Below are positions 44,137-53,518 of a stretch of DNA of 64,000 bases, in pieces. Source of the DNA: Anaerohalosphaeraceae bacterium. GTDB taxonomy: Bacteria > Planctomycetota > Phycisphaerae > Sedimentisphaerales > Anaerohalosphaeraceae. The notes under the pieces are model-generated. The model searched no databases and had not been told where the DNA came from. It saw only the letters and a list, made by a program, of their open reading frames with translations. The stretch spans positions 108,501 to 172,500 of the forward strand of contig JBBFLK010000003.1 in NCBI GenBank assembly GCA_037479115.1. Reading direction: 5' to 3'. How positions within the stretch are numbered: position 1 is the first letter of the stretch; each line of letters opens with the position of its first letter. A program made the translations under genes and the position numbers.

Positions 44137-44211
44137 GGCCCCATCGTCTAGGCAGGTCTAGGACACCGGGTTTTCAACCCGGCAACAGGGGTTCGAATCC
44201 CCTTGGGGCTA
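44137..44211 (+). tRNA. tRNA-Glu (anticodon TTC)
   Basis: 75 nt. Acceptor stem GGCCCCA pairs with TGGGGCT (one G-U pair). The anticodon stem CCGGG/CCCGG encloses the loop TTTTCAA, giving TTC. T-arm GGGGTTCGAATCCCC is intact. The 3' CCA is not encoded. Confidence 0.95.
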
Positions 44212-44218
44212 AATCGAT

Positions 44219-44249
44219 AAGGACGCCTGAAAAAGGCGTCCTTTTTTAT
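44219..44249 (+). terminator. Intrinsic terminator after tRNA-Glu
   Basis: A 10-bp stem (AAGGACGCCT 44219-44228 with 44234-44243) is followed by TTTTT. It ends the ferredoxin/tRNA unit and abuts the convergent UvrC-like gene. Confidence 0.88.
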
Positions 44250-45376
44250 TTGGTTTCCGAAACGGTTTTTTCCAACCATTCCTGCAGCTTCTCTTTGAAC
44301 CGATTGGGCACCAGCGGTTTATTCAGATTCAGCCAAATGCCCGGCGGAGCGGTTTTATAAAGAAAAACAGACAGTCGGGAGATGTGCTCGGACAGGTTTT
44401 GCGGTTCCAGAAGGCAGCGGCCGGGCGGGGTCTGAGCGATTTGAAGCAGGTTTTCAGCCGACTCGAGCGAAAAGCAGGGCAGTTTCTCTGCAGTTTGCCC
44501 CGTAATCACGAAGGCCTGATACAACGGAACCGGTCGTTTTTGAAAGCGGATGCAGCGGTACTCCGAGATATGAAGGATTTTTAACCGCTCCAGCGGGGTG
44601 GTCCAGCGATAGGGGGCAGTCTGAAGCTTTTCGAGCGATTCGAGCTGTTTTTTGATGACCTGGGCCTGCTCAAATTGTAATTGAGCGGCGAGCATTTTCA
44701 TCCGTTCCGTCAATGGGTTCTGCAGAGAGGCTGGGGAAGATTGAGCTGCTTCGAGGGCTTGTTTGAGGCGTTGAGGATAGGGGATGTTCTGCTCTTTTTT
44801 CACGCAGTCTGCCGGACAAAGATTCATTTGGAAATAGGTGCATTTGGAGCCGTTTCCTGCCAGAGCCAGCGTACGGTTTCGGCACAGGCAGAAGATGTCA
44901 TTCCAGGTGCGGGCAAAGAAATCGGCATCGCTTCGAGTCGCAAAGGGCCCCCAATATACGGCTTCTTTGTCTCTAAACGGCTGAGCGGACACGGCAAAGG
45001 CCGCCCAGGGTTCTTGCGGATTCAGACGGACGCAGTGGGCCGGCGGAAGCGGGAGCAGGTCCCGGCTCTGCTGCGGGAAGAAAAGGTTCACCAGCCGGCT
45101 GTACAGCCAGAAAGCGTGATAGTCCGAGGATACGAGCGTGTAAAGGACCGAGGCAGCCAGAGGCCGAAGACTGGCTTTGCGGGACAACTCCCCGGCGGGA
45201 GGAGCTGATAACCGGGTCAAAACCGTTCGTCGGATGGAAGCCGTCTGAAGAAGCTGAATGGGGCAATTGTTTGAATCGGCAAAAAGAAGAACACCCCGCT
45301 CATTCGGCAGCGAACGGGGTGTTTCATTTGTCAGGGATTGTCGGTATTCAAAGAAATGTTCGAGCGGATAGTCCAC
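44246..45376 (-). CDS. UvrC-like protein without the C-terminal nuclease half
   Basis: 376 residues, against about 600 for UvrC. The N-terminus follows the UvrC GIY-YIG layout, but the motif is degenerate (G-V-L for G-I-Y; Q-L-L for Y-I-G). Then come the UvrC marks Y-W-G-P-F (141-145), a Cys cluster (163, 165, 179, 187, 191) and a UVR/UvrB-interaction helix pair (A-A-Q-L-Q-F-E-Q-A, about 228-250). The RNase H-like 5' nuclease and HhH domains are absent. It resembles the Cho layout, with a probably inactive GIY-YIG. It starts directly after the FabZ-like gene. Repair role is inferred. Confidence 0.6.
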   Translation of the reverse strand: MDYPLEHFFEYRQSLTNETPRSLPNERGVLLFADSNNCPIQLLQTASIRRTVLTRLSAPPAGELSRKASLRPLAASVLYTLVSSDYHAFWLYSRLVNLFFPQQSRDLLPLPPAHCVRLNPQEPWAAFAVSAQPFRDKEAVYWGPFATRSDADFFARTWNDIFCLCRNRTLALAGNGSKCTYFQMNLCPADCVKKEQNIPYPQRLKQALEAAQSSPASLQNPLTERMKMLAAQLQFEQAQVIKKQLESLEKLQTAPYRWTTPLERLKILHISEYRCIRFQKRPVPLYQAFVITGQTAEKLPCFSLESAENLLQIAQTPPGRCLLEPQNLSEHISRLSVFLYKTAPPGIWLNLNKPLVPNRFKEKLQEWLEKTVSETK

Positions 45377-45850
45377 CTATACTCTCATCCCGCTGATGAC
45401 TGTATCAAACACCATTTTGTCGTTTACGACTCCTTGTACAACGCCCTCAAACTGACGGCTTCGAACCCTTGTAATGTGGCCGAGCAGATACAATCGGCTG
45501 CCGGGAACCACGGTTTCTCTGAATTTGGTTTGTTCGATGCCGGAAAAGCCGATGAAGCCCTCCAGCCCGTAGATTTTTTTCATAAAAAAGCTGCATAGCT
45601 GCGCCGCAGCCTCTACCATGATTACGCCGGGCATAATCGGACGTCCGGGGATATGGCCTCGAACCCAGAATTCATTGGGCGTGACGTCTTTGTATCCAAG
45701 GGCCATCATTTTGGACAAGTCATACCAGACAATCGCGTCCAGCTGAGCCATTTCATACGATTGAGGGTTGACTTCCGCGATGGCGGCACGATCAAATTCG
45801 ATGTGATTGAGGTCTAATTCTTTATATGGAAACAGCAATTGCGGAGGCAT
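45377..45850 (-). CDS. FabZ-like 3-hydroxyacyl-ACP dehydratase (hotdog fold)
   Basis: 157 residues. The dehydratase signature H-I-P-G-R-P-I-M-P-G holds His66, and Glu80 in V-I-M-V-E-A-A-A-Q lies 14 residues later, the FabZ catalytic spacing. The second half shows the expected F-R-E-T-V-V-P-G-S-R-L strand. It dehydrates hydroxyacyl-ACP in fatty acid or related lipid synthesis. No other fab gene is adjacent, so it may serve a specialised lipid pathway. Its stop codon directly abuts the UvrC-like start. Confidence 0.85.
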   Translation of the reverse strand: MPPQLLFPYKELDLNHIEFDRAAIAEVNPQSYEMAQLDAIVWYDLSKMMALGYKDVTPNEFWVRGHIPGRPIMPGVIMVEAAAQLCSFFMKKIYGLEGFIGFSGIEQTKFRETVVPGSRLYLLGHITRVRSRQFEGVVQGVVNDKMVFDTVISGMRV

Positions 45851-45942
45851 AATTTCCCCTTTTCCTTTTCAGGAAACACGACTTACATACTCGTTTTTAT
45901 GGGTTTGAGAAACTCAAGCGGCCGATGGATTGTCCGTTTGCG

Positions 45943-46116
45943 TCAGTCTTCCACGCGCAGTTCGAGGATTTTATTGCGTACGCTTTGCGCCGCTTGTTTG
46001 ATGGCCTGCATTTGTTTGCGGACTCTTGTTCCGGCCGCTTTATTTCCGCCTTCCGCTTTGTTGATATCGGCTTCTATTTCAGCAACCAGAGCTTTGAGTG
46101 TTTCGTATTCCTGCAT
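45943..46116 (-). CDS. Histone H1-like (Hc1-type) small basic protein
   Basis: 57 residues. An AGGAGG site 7 nt upstream fixes this ATG; a longer frame lacks a ribosome site. K-A-E-G-G-N-K-A-A-G-T-R-V-R-K matches the core of chlamydial histone-like protein Hc1, followed by helical K-Q-A-A-Q-S-V-R-N-K. The Lys-rich C-terminal tail of Hc1 is missing. It may bind DNA or act as a nucleoid-associated protein. Its own strong promoter lies upstream. Confidence 0.7.
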   Translation of the reverse strand: MQEYETLKALVAEIEADINKAEGGNKAAGTRVRKQMQAIKQAAQSVRNKILELRVED

Positions 46117-46166
46117 TAAAGAACCTCCTAAGAAGACAGTTAGTATCTTTTTTGTTTCGTTTCCAA

Positions 46167-46195
46167 AGTCTATCAATCGAGTCTTTGGATGTCAA
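46167..46195 (-). promoter_or_regulatory. Promoter of the Hc1-like gene
   Basis: On the minus strand TTGACA (46195-46190), a 17-bp spacer and TAGACT (46172-46167) predict a start near 46160, about 44 nt before the ATG at 46116. Confidence 0.65.
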
Positions 46196-46227
46196 AGTTT
46201 TTTGCGAAAAACGGGGGTTTCCTCATT

Positions 46228-46704
46228 TTACCCGAATAGGCGTTTCGTGAGGGCGGCAATCCGCTGACCTCTCCGCGAGCACTGTTCGAGTGCTCGATTA
46301 TCGGGCTTTCCGATGGCAACCGGCCCGTAATGGTCTCCCTGAGGGTCGCCCTGAATAATCATTCCATGGATGAGCATCATATTGTTGATTTCGCAGATGG
46401 TCGTTTCGTTTCCGCCTCCGATGTTGGCCGAGCTGCTGAAGGCCCCGCCGACTTTGCCGTCCAGTTTCCCGTGCTTGCTGACGGTTTCATCAAAAAGCTG
46501 GGCGATGGGGGCGGCGGCCCGGCCGTAGTAGGTAGGGGAGCCGACGACTATGGCATCGACTTTCAGAAGGTCGTCCGGTTTTACCTCACTGACGCTTTTG
46601 CAGGCGGTCGGAACGCCTGCGGCCGTCATTGCATCCGCAATCGTTTTTGCCATGATTTTGGTATTGCCGCTGCGGGAATAGTAAATAACCAATCCGCTTG
46701 CCAT
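46228..46704 (-). CDS. Flavodoxin/WrbA-like NAD(P)H-quinone oxidoreductase family protein
   Basis: 158 residues. The FMN phosphate loop is Y-Y-S-R-S-G-N-T-K (9-17). The second loop is V-G-S-P-T-Y-Y-G-R-A and the third is A-F-S-S-S-A-N-I-G-G-G-N-E-T-T. These fit the flavodoxin-like WrbA/FMN-reductase group. It carries electrons via FMN; the partner is unknown. It is smaller than WrbA, so the name is kept general. Confidence 0.85.
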   Translation of the reverse strand: MASGLVIYYSRSGNTKIMAKTIADAMTAAGVPTACKSVSEVKPDDLLKVDAIVVGSPTYYGRAAAPIAQLFDETVSKHGKLDGKVGGAFSSSANIGGGNETTICEINNMMLIHGMIIQGDPQGDHYGPVAIGKPDNRALEQCSRRGQRIAALTKRLFG

Positions 46705-46726
46705 AAGAAAGCTCCTTATTTTTTTA

Positions 46727-47530
46727 TCAGTTTGCGTTTTCTTCTAACGGATGGATATTTTGGCGAAAATGAGACGGGGTTGCAATCTGAAAAACACTGT
46801 CGGATATGTTTTCATTAATCTGGAGATTGCCCCACTTTAAATCGTAGAAATCTCCCTGGACCGAAACGGCTGTCAACCGGATAGGAAGCCAGTTTTTGGA
46901 GTCAATCCAGACCTCCATTTGTCTGTAATCATCCTTATACCGGGAACTGTTCCGAACCTTCAGAAGCAGATGCCGGGGCTGATTGGGGTCGTTCGGCTCC
47001 GGCGAAGCCGTGATAACGAACTCGTCCCGGAGTTTTTGGGGGTCTGTAAAACCAACCATCGGGAAATTGTGGCTGATGAAATCGAAAACACCGACCGGTT
47101 TGTCGGCAGGGGCTTTCTGGTAGCGGTCAATTGTTTCGAGAGCCCAATCGATTTTGGTCAGCCAGACGCCGTCGAACAGATAATGTTCGGGACGGGATTG
47201 AGGGGGCTCCTGATCCTGCTGGAGGGTGTCGAAGGAAATTCTCAGGTTCGAGCGGGACCCGCTTTTGCCTTTCACATAGTAAAGGACGCCCCGTCGAAGG
47301 GTTTTCGAATCCAACAGTTCGGGGTCCTGGATGAACAGATATGTCAGCTCGGCCCGAAGGGTTTGGATGGTTTGCGCGGTCTGATGCATTTGGTTCAGGA
47401 TTGTCTGAACGGCCGCATCGGGGGACTGGTTGGGGTCCCCGGAGGGCGGACAATCGGACGTTGCCGCTGCGGAGGCCGCAATCGGCAGAAAGAACCCGAG
47501 CATACTTACACGGAAAAACAGATTATTCAT
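46727..47530 (-). CDS. LolA-like periplasmic protein
   Basis: 267 residues. Signal peptide about 1-24. The rest is predicted beta-rich with L-R-A-E-L-T-Y-L, L-Y-Y-V-K-G-K-S-G, Y-L-F-D-G-V-W-L and V-W-I-D-S-K-N-W-L-P-I-R, a LolA/LppX-type half-barrel order. Such proteins carry lipoproteins or lipids across the periplasm. Classical LolA is about 200 residues, so this may be a divergent relative. It overlaps the HAD phosphatase stop by 4 nt (ATGA). Confidence 0.65.
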   Translation of the reverse strand: MNNLFFRVSMLGFFLPIAASAAATSDCPPSGDPNQSPDAAVQTILNQMHQTAQTIQTLRAELTYLFIQDPELLDSKTLRRGVLYYVKGKSGSRSNLRISFDTLQQDQEPPQSRPEHYLFDGVWLTKIDWALETIDRYQKAPADKPVGVFDFISHNFPMVGFTDPQKLRDEFVITASPEPNDPNQPRHLLLKVRNSSRYKDDYRQMEVWIDSKNWLPIRLTAVSVQGDFYDLKWGNLQINENISDSVFQIATPSHFRQNIHPLEENAN

Positions 47531-48138
47531 CGATGGTTCCCTTCGAGTTTGTCGGACAGATTGTCTATGATAAGCCGGATTTCGTCAAGGGAATGGATGA
47601 CAAAATCCGCCCACGGAACAAATTCATCGGCTCGAGGGTGGCTTTTGAAAAGGACGGCCGGAGCTCCTGCCTGACGGGCGGCCTGGAGGTCGTGGAGGAA
47701 ATCGCCGACAACGAGGGTGTTTTGCGGAGAGGACCGGAACAGTCTGCACAGGGCCAGCACGCCGAAAGGGTCCGGTTTCGGAGGGCCGTCTTCACGTGTT
47801 ATCATTCCGTCAACCGTAAGGCGGTGTTTGGCGAGGACGGTTTGGGTGCTTTGTCGGGAATTGCGGGTCAGAATGCCTGTTTTGATGTTTTTTTGCCGCA
47901 GATACTCCAGCAGGGGTTTGGCCGATGGCTGAAGTGCGGAATGAACAGCGGCGTGTTCCTCATGGCTGCAGAGAATCTCCCAGGCCCGCTGACGGTGCGT
48001 TTCCGGCAGTTTTTCAATCGCAGCCAGGATCGAAGGACAATCCGGCGGAAGCCCGATTTGGCGTCGTATCAAATCAAAGTCCAGCAGCGGCACTGTCAGC
48101 GTGCCGTCCAGATCAAAAAGAACAGAGTGTACAGGCAT
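47527..48138 (-). CDS. HAD-family phosphatase (Gph-like)
   Basis: 203 residues. HAD motifs: I F-D-L-D-G-T-L, II L-T-R-N-S-R, III/IV K-P-D-P-F-G and V-V-G-D-F-L-H-D-L-Q-A-A. The helical cap suggests subclass I, such as phosphoglycolate phosphatase. Substrate not readable. It is followed by the LolA-like gene with a 4-nt overlap, and preceded by LysR on the same strand. Confidence 0.85.
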   Translation of the reverse strand: MPVHSVLFDLDGTLTVPLLDFDLIRRQIGLPPDCPSILAAIEKLPETHRQRAWEILCSHEEHAAVHSALQPSAKPLLEYLRQKNIKTGILTRNSRQSTQTVLAKHRLTVDGMITREDGPPKPDPFGVLALCRLFRSSPQNTLVVGDFLHDLQAARQAGAPAVLFKSHPRADEFVPWADFVIHSLDEIRLIIDNLSDKLEGNHR

Positions 48139-48140
48139 AC

Positions 48141-49019
48141 TTATTCTTTTCGAAGCAGTTCAATCAGATATTGGGCGGCCTTGGAGCGGGTTTTGTCTTT
48201 GCGAACAATAATTCCCGTCGGGCGGAAAAAGGATTCATTGGAGAATTCAATTGCCCGCAGCGTTCCGTTGGCCAATTCACTGCGAAGAGTCGGAGCGGGC
48301 AGGATGCTGATTCCCGCATTGATTTCCACTGCCCGCTTAATCGTTTCGATGTTGTCAAATTCCATGATGCAGCGGACGGTGATGTGGTATCGGTTCAGGA
48401 TGTCGTCGATAAAGCGGCGGGTGGGGACTTCTTCCGAAAAGGCGATGAATTTTTCCCCCTGAATCTCGTGGATGTCCACCGTTTTTCGGTTTGCGAAAGG
48501 ATGAGACGGGCTGCAGGCCAGCACGAGCGGTTCGTTTTCAAAGGGAAAGATTTCGAGATTGCGGTCTCGGCGGGGAACGGCCACGACGCCGATATCGATG
48601 ATTCCGCGGAGAATTTTTTCATAGATATCTTTGGCGCTGTTGTACTCGACCGCCAGGTTGACATCCGGATAGACGGACATAAATTTCTGGATGTAGGGCT
48701 GAAGGGTGTGCATCCCGATGCTGAAAATGGCCGCCAGATGAATTTTGCAGGTGGACTGCTTGAGGGCGGCCAGTTCGCTGTTGAGCCGGTCGTATCGTTC
48801 GAGGATATCCTTGCAGGCCTGGTAGAAAATCTGGCCGGCGGCGGTCAGTTCAATCGGCCTTTTTTTGCGGTTGATTAACTGGACTTTGTGGTCCATTTCC
48901 AGCTGGGCCAATTGCTGAGAAACGGCGGACTGGCTGATGCCGTGAATCTCCGCAGTCCGTGAAAAGTTCTTCATTTCTACCAAGTCACAGAAGATTTTTG
49001 CCGTTTCAATATTCATCAC
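48141..49019 (-). CDS. LysR family transcriptional regulator
   Basis: 292 residues. N-terminal winged HTH (I-S-Q-S-A-V-S-Q-Q-L-A-Q-L-E at about 25-38), then a periplasmic-binding-like effector domain (about 90-290). It resembles CysB/CbbR-type members. It is transcribed away from gdhA with a shared 186-nt gap, the usual layout for a LysR regulator and its target, so it may control nitrogen assimilation. Effector unknown. Confidence 0.88.
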   Translation of the reverse strand: MMNIETAKIFCDLVEMKNFSRTAEIHGISQSAVSQQLAQLEMDHKVQLINRKKRPIELTAAGQIFYQACKDILERYDRLNSELAALKQSTCKIHLAAIFSIGMHTLQPYIQKFMSVYPDVNLAVEYNSAKDIYEKILRGIIDIGVVAVPRRDRNLEIFPFENEPLVLACSPSHPFANRKTVDIHEIQGEKFIAFSEEVPTRRFIDDILNRYHITVRCIMEFDNIETIKRAVEINAGISILPAPTLRSELANGTLRAIEFSNESFFRPTGIIVRKDKTRSKAAQYLIELLRKE

Positions 49020-49091
49020 TTATATAAACCCTGCTTATTGAAAGTATTCGAAAAGTTTATTTGTTATTTGGTTTTGTTAATATTACTATAA

Positions 49092-50558
<1,467 letters not shown>

Positions 50559-50590
50559 GCTGGTTGCGTGTCTTTTTCTGCGGGGTTTCC

Positions 50591-50625
50591 AAAGGCCTGT
50601 CTTTGCCGGACAGGCCTTTTTTCTT
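50591..50625 (+). terminator. Intrinsic terminator of gdhA
   Basis: An 11-bp stem (50591-50601 with 50609-50619) and a T-tract lie 33 nt after the gdhA stop. Confidence 0.9.
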
Positions 50626-50659
50626 GGAAGAATGAGCGGGGCTGGATATACTGTCTGCT

Positions 50660-51394
50660 ATGAATGAGCCACGAGACGTATCCAGACTGCTGCGGCAGCA
50701 CAAAGAAATGGAGTCTTTTTTTGCGGGGGATTTTACCCTGCGAAGCCGTCCGGTTTCGACGGACGCCTGCGGGGCCAAAGATTCCCAGCAGCTTTTGGAG
50801 GCAATTGCCGAAGAAGTTCGGGCCTGCCGCAAATGCGAAATCGGGAGCACACGGCTGAACGCTGTGCCCGGGGAGGGCAATCCGAAGGCCCGGCTGGTTT
50901 TTGTGGGAGAAGCGCCGGGAGCCGACGAAGACCAGCAGGGCCGGCCGTTTGTGGGCCGGGCGGGCCAGCTGCTGACCCGAATGATTGCCGCCATCGGCCT
51001 TCGCCGTGAGGATGTGTTTATCTGCAACACGCTCAAGTGCCGCCCCCCGGAAAACCGCGACCCCCGACCGGATGAAATCTGGAACTGTCTTCCATATCTG
51101 AAGCGGCAGCTGGATATCCTGCGGCCGGAAGTGATTGTGGCGCTGGGCTCGCACGCCGCCCGCACCCTGCTGCAGACCGAGGCGGCCATCGGCAAGCTGA
51201 GAGGATATTTTCACGAATACCGTTTTTCTGATTCAGACCGTCCGGCCAAAGTCATGCCGACCTATCATCCGGCCTATCTGCTGCGGAATTATTCCTATGA
51301 AAATCGCCAGCGGGTCTGGGAGGATTTGCAAAAGGTGGCCGATGCACTCGGACTGAAAATACCGCAGGGCGGAAGGCAGGCGGACCCCACCTGA
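50660..51394 (+). CDS. Uracil-DNA glycosylase, family 4 (Fe-S)
   Basis: 244 residues. G-E-A-P-G-A-D-E-D (83-91) and the late H-P-A-Y-L-L-R-N motif define family 4. Cluster cysteines Cys56, Cys59, Cys127 and Cys143 follow the C-x2-C ... C-x15-C pattern. It removes uracil from DNA. An extra 50-residue N-terminal helix region is common in this group. The neighbouring membrane-protein gene is convergent. Confidence 0.92.
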   Translation: MNEPRDVSRLLRQHKEMESFFAGDFTLRSRPVSTDACGAKDSQQLLEAIAEEVRACRKCEIGSTRLNAVPGEGNPKARLVFVGEAPGADEDQQGRPFVGRAGQLLTRMIAAIGLRREDVFICNTLKCRPPENRDPRPDEIWNCLPYLKRQLDILRPEVIVALGSHAARTLLQTEAAIGKLRGYFHEYRFSDSDRPAKVMPTYHPAYLLRNYSYENRQRVWEDLQKVADALGLKIPQGGRQADPT

Positions 51395-51399
51395 TTTTT

Positions 51400-52428
51400 T
51401 CACAGGGAGGCAATCAGCGTTCGGCTGGTGTAGAAAAGGTCTGCTCCGAGAGCCGCGATGAGCAGAAGCCACCGTAAAAAATGCAGGCGAATCTGCCGGG
51501 TGCAGAGCCCATACACCGCTGCGATGCTCAGAAAAGAAAGTCCGTACATCACGGCCGGGGTCCAGTATCCGTGCCTGTCCGGACGGCTGAAAGCAAAGAA
51601 AAAGCAGAAGACGGCCAGAAAAGCGGCCAGCAGCAGACAAGCCAAAATCCATTTTCGGTCCGCCGGCCCTGCAACAACCAACGCCTGAGCGCCCAAACCG
51701 GCCAGAACCGACAGAAAAAGCATCGGCACGGCGACCCAGACTACGGGAGGAACGTTCAGAAGCGGCTGGGAAAAGGCCAGAACAAACCCCAGCAATGGCG
51801 GCAGCAGCACGAGGGCCCGGAGCAGGAAGGAATAGACAAACAGTCCCATCACGGCCAGGATAAAGGCATTCGCATAAAAACCAATGATGATTTTGTTGGC
51901 CGGAGGGGTGGGAAACTCGAGGATAGAGAGGATATCTTCTTTGCCGAGCTGCTGCGTGGAAGGCATCAGACTGTACGGTCCCAGCTGCGGCAGAGAAGCG
52001 AGCCAGTAAAAAAGAAACAGGAAGGCAAAAGGAAGAATCAAAAGGGGAAGGCGGCGCAGCGCGATGGACAAAGACGGTTTGGCAAAGCGATTCCAAAAGG
52101 CGGCCGGACAGAAGAGCCAGGGCAAAAGCGCAATCGAGAAGCCGGCCAGGGGATGATAGAGCTTAAAGCTGAGGACAAACGGCCCGAACCCATAGGCAGC
52201 GCCGGCTATGGCGGAGGCCCAAAAGGAATCCAGCCATCGCCGGCTGAGCACAAAACAGCCCATCGCCGCCAGAAAACTGTTTGCCGGCAGCAGTGTGCCC
52301 CAAAGACCCCAGCGGGACGGCAGCGGCCAAAAGAGGAAAACGGATACAGCCAAAAAAAGCAGCCCTGCCGGCAGGCCGGGATACAAAATCCGCTGCAAAA
52401 CTCCTCCTTGCCTGTTTGCCGGACCCAT
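51400..52428 (-). CDS. Polytopic membrane protein of unknown function
   Basis: 342 residues with about nine or ten hydrophobic helices and short loops. Aromatic/Pro-rich patterns such as F-W-P-L-P-S-R-W-G and F-G-P-F-V-L-S-F-K-L-Y-H recall YfhO/GT-C-like glycosyltransferase membrane domains, but the catalytic acidic loop is not seen. It lies 16 nt after purM on the same strand, so it may be co-transcribed with purFM by chance of position. Function unknown. Confidence 0.65.
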   Translation of the reverse strand: MGPANRQGGVLQRILYPGLPAGLLFLAVSVFLFWPLPSRWGLWGTLLPANSFLAAMGCFVLSRRWLDSFWASAIAGAAYGFGPFVLSFKLYHPLAGFSIALLPWLFCPAAFWNRFAKPSLSIALRRLPLLILPFAFLFLFYWLASLPQLGPYSLMPSTQQLGKEDILSILEFPTPPANKIIIGFYANAFILAVMGLFVYSFLLRALVLLPPLLGFVLAFSQPLLNVPPVVWVAVPMLFLSVLAGLGAQALVVAGPADRKWILACLLLAAFLAVFCFFFAFSRPDRHGYWTPAVMYGLSFLSIAAVYGLCTRQIRLHFLRWLLLIAALGADLFYTSRTLIASL

Positions 52429-52444
52429 GTTTCGAATTTCCCGC

Positions 52445-53518
52445 TTATTTGATGACGACCTTGCCTGTTCCGGGTGTAATCACGCCGATTTTATAGACTT
52501 CTTCTCCGGCTTTTTCCAGCTTGGTTTTCACTGCATCGGCAAAATCCGGAGCAACAATCAGGACATACCCGATTCCCATATTAAAGACCCGGTACATTTC
52601 CTGTTCCTCGACCGGACCGCGTTTTTGGAGGAAATGGAAAATGGGGGGAATCGGCCAGGATTTCTTTTTCAGGACGGCATTGCAGGCGGGGGGAAGGACG
52701 CGCGGAATATTCCCGACCAGCCCGCCGCCGGTGATATGAGCCATGCCGTGGATGACTTTTTTGGTTTTATAGGCAGACAGGACGGAGATAACCGAGCGGA
52801 CGTAAATCCGTGTGGGCGTCAGGAGGATTTGCCCTAACGGGGCGCCGTCCAATTCGTCCAGACGGTCATCGAGCTGAAGTTTTTCCTGCTTAAAGCAGAT
52901 ATGGCGGACGAGGGTATAACCGTTGCTGTGCAGACCGGTGGAAGCCAGACCGAGAACGACATCGCCCGGTGCTACATTTCGGCCGGTGATGATGCGGTTT
53001 CGCTCCACGACGCCGACGGCAAATCCGGCCATGTCGCATTCGTTTTCCGCATATAAATCAGGCATTTCGGCCGTTTCTCCGCCGATGAGGGCACAGTCCG
53101 CCATCCGGCAGCCGGCCGCGATGCCTTCGACCATCTCGGCAATCTGTTCCGGGATGAGTTTGTGGACCGCCAGATAATCGAGGAAAAAGAGCGGTTCAGC
53201 GCCCTGGACGAGCATATCATTGACATTCATCGCCACCAAATCGATTCCGATGGAATCCATCCGGTTCATCTGGCGGGCGATGAGGATTTTGGTTCCTACG
53301 CCGTCGGTACAGGCAACCAGAACGGGGTTTTTGTAGTTTTTCTTGAATAATTTTTCATCATAATCGAGACGAAAAAGACCGGCAAAGCCGTTTTCCAGCG
53401 GAATGACACGCGGGCCGAATGTGGAGGCCAGCGAACGGCTGATGCGTCGGACCATTTCATCGTTGGCGTCAATGCTGACGCCGGCCTGCTGATACGTGAG
53501 TTTTTTTGAGGGTGTCAT
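52445..53518 (-). CDS. purM: Phosphoribosylformylglycinamidine cyclo-ligase PurM
   Basis: 357 residues. ATP-grasp-like PurM fold with Y-Q-Q-A-G-V-S-I-D-A-N near the start, D-G-V-G-T-K and A-L-I-G-G-E-T-A-E-M-P in the middle, and H-I-T-G-G-G-L near 266. It makes aminoimidazole ribotide in purine synthesis. Its ATG shares one base with the purF stop (TGATG), so translation is coupled. Confidence 0.95.
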   Translation of the reverse strand: MTPSKKLTYQQAGVSIDANDEMVRRISRSLASTFGPRVIPLENGFAGLFRLDYDEKLFKKNYKNPVLVACTDGVGTKILIARQMNRMDSIGIDLVAMNVNDMLVQGAEPLFFLDYLAVHKLIPEQIAEMVEGIAAGCRMADCALIGGETAEMPDLYAENECDMAGFAVGVVERNRIITGRNVAPGDVVLGLASTGLHSNGYTLVRHICFKQEKLQLDDRLDELDGAPLGQILLTPTRIYVRSVISVLSAYKTKKVIHGMAHITGGGLVGNIPRVLPPACNAVLKKKSWPIPPIFHFLQKRGPVEEQEMYRVFNMGIGYVLIVAPDFADAVKTKLEKAGEEVYKIGVITPGTGKVVIK

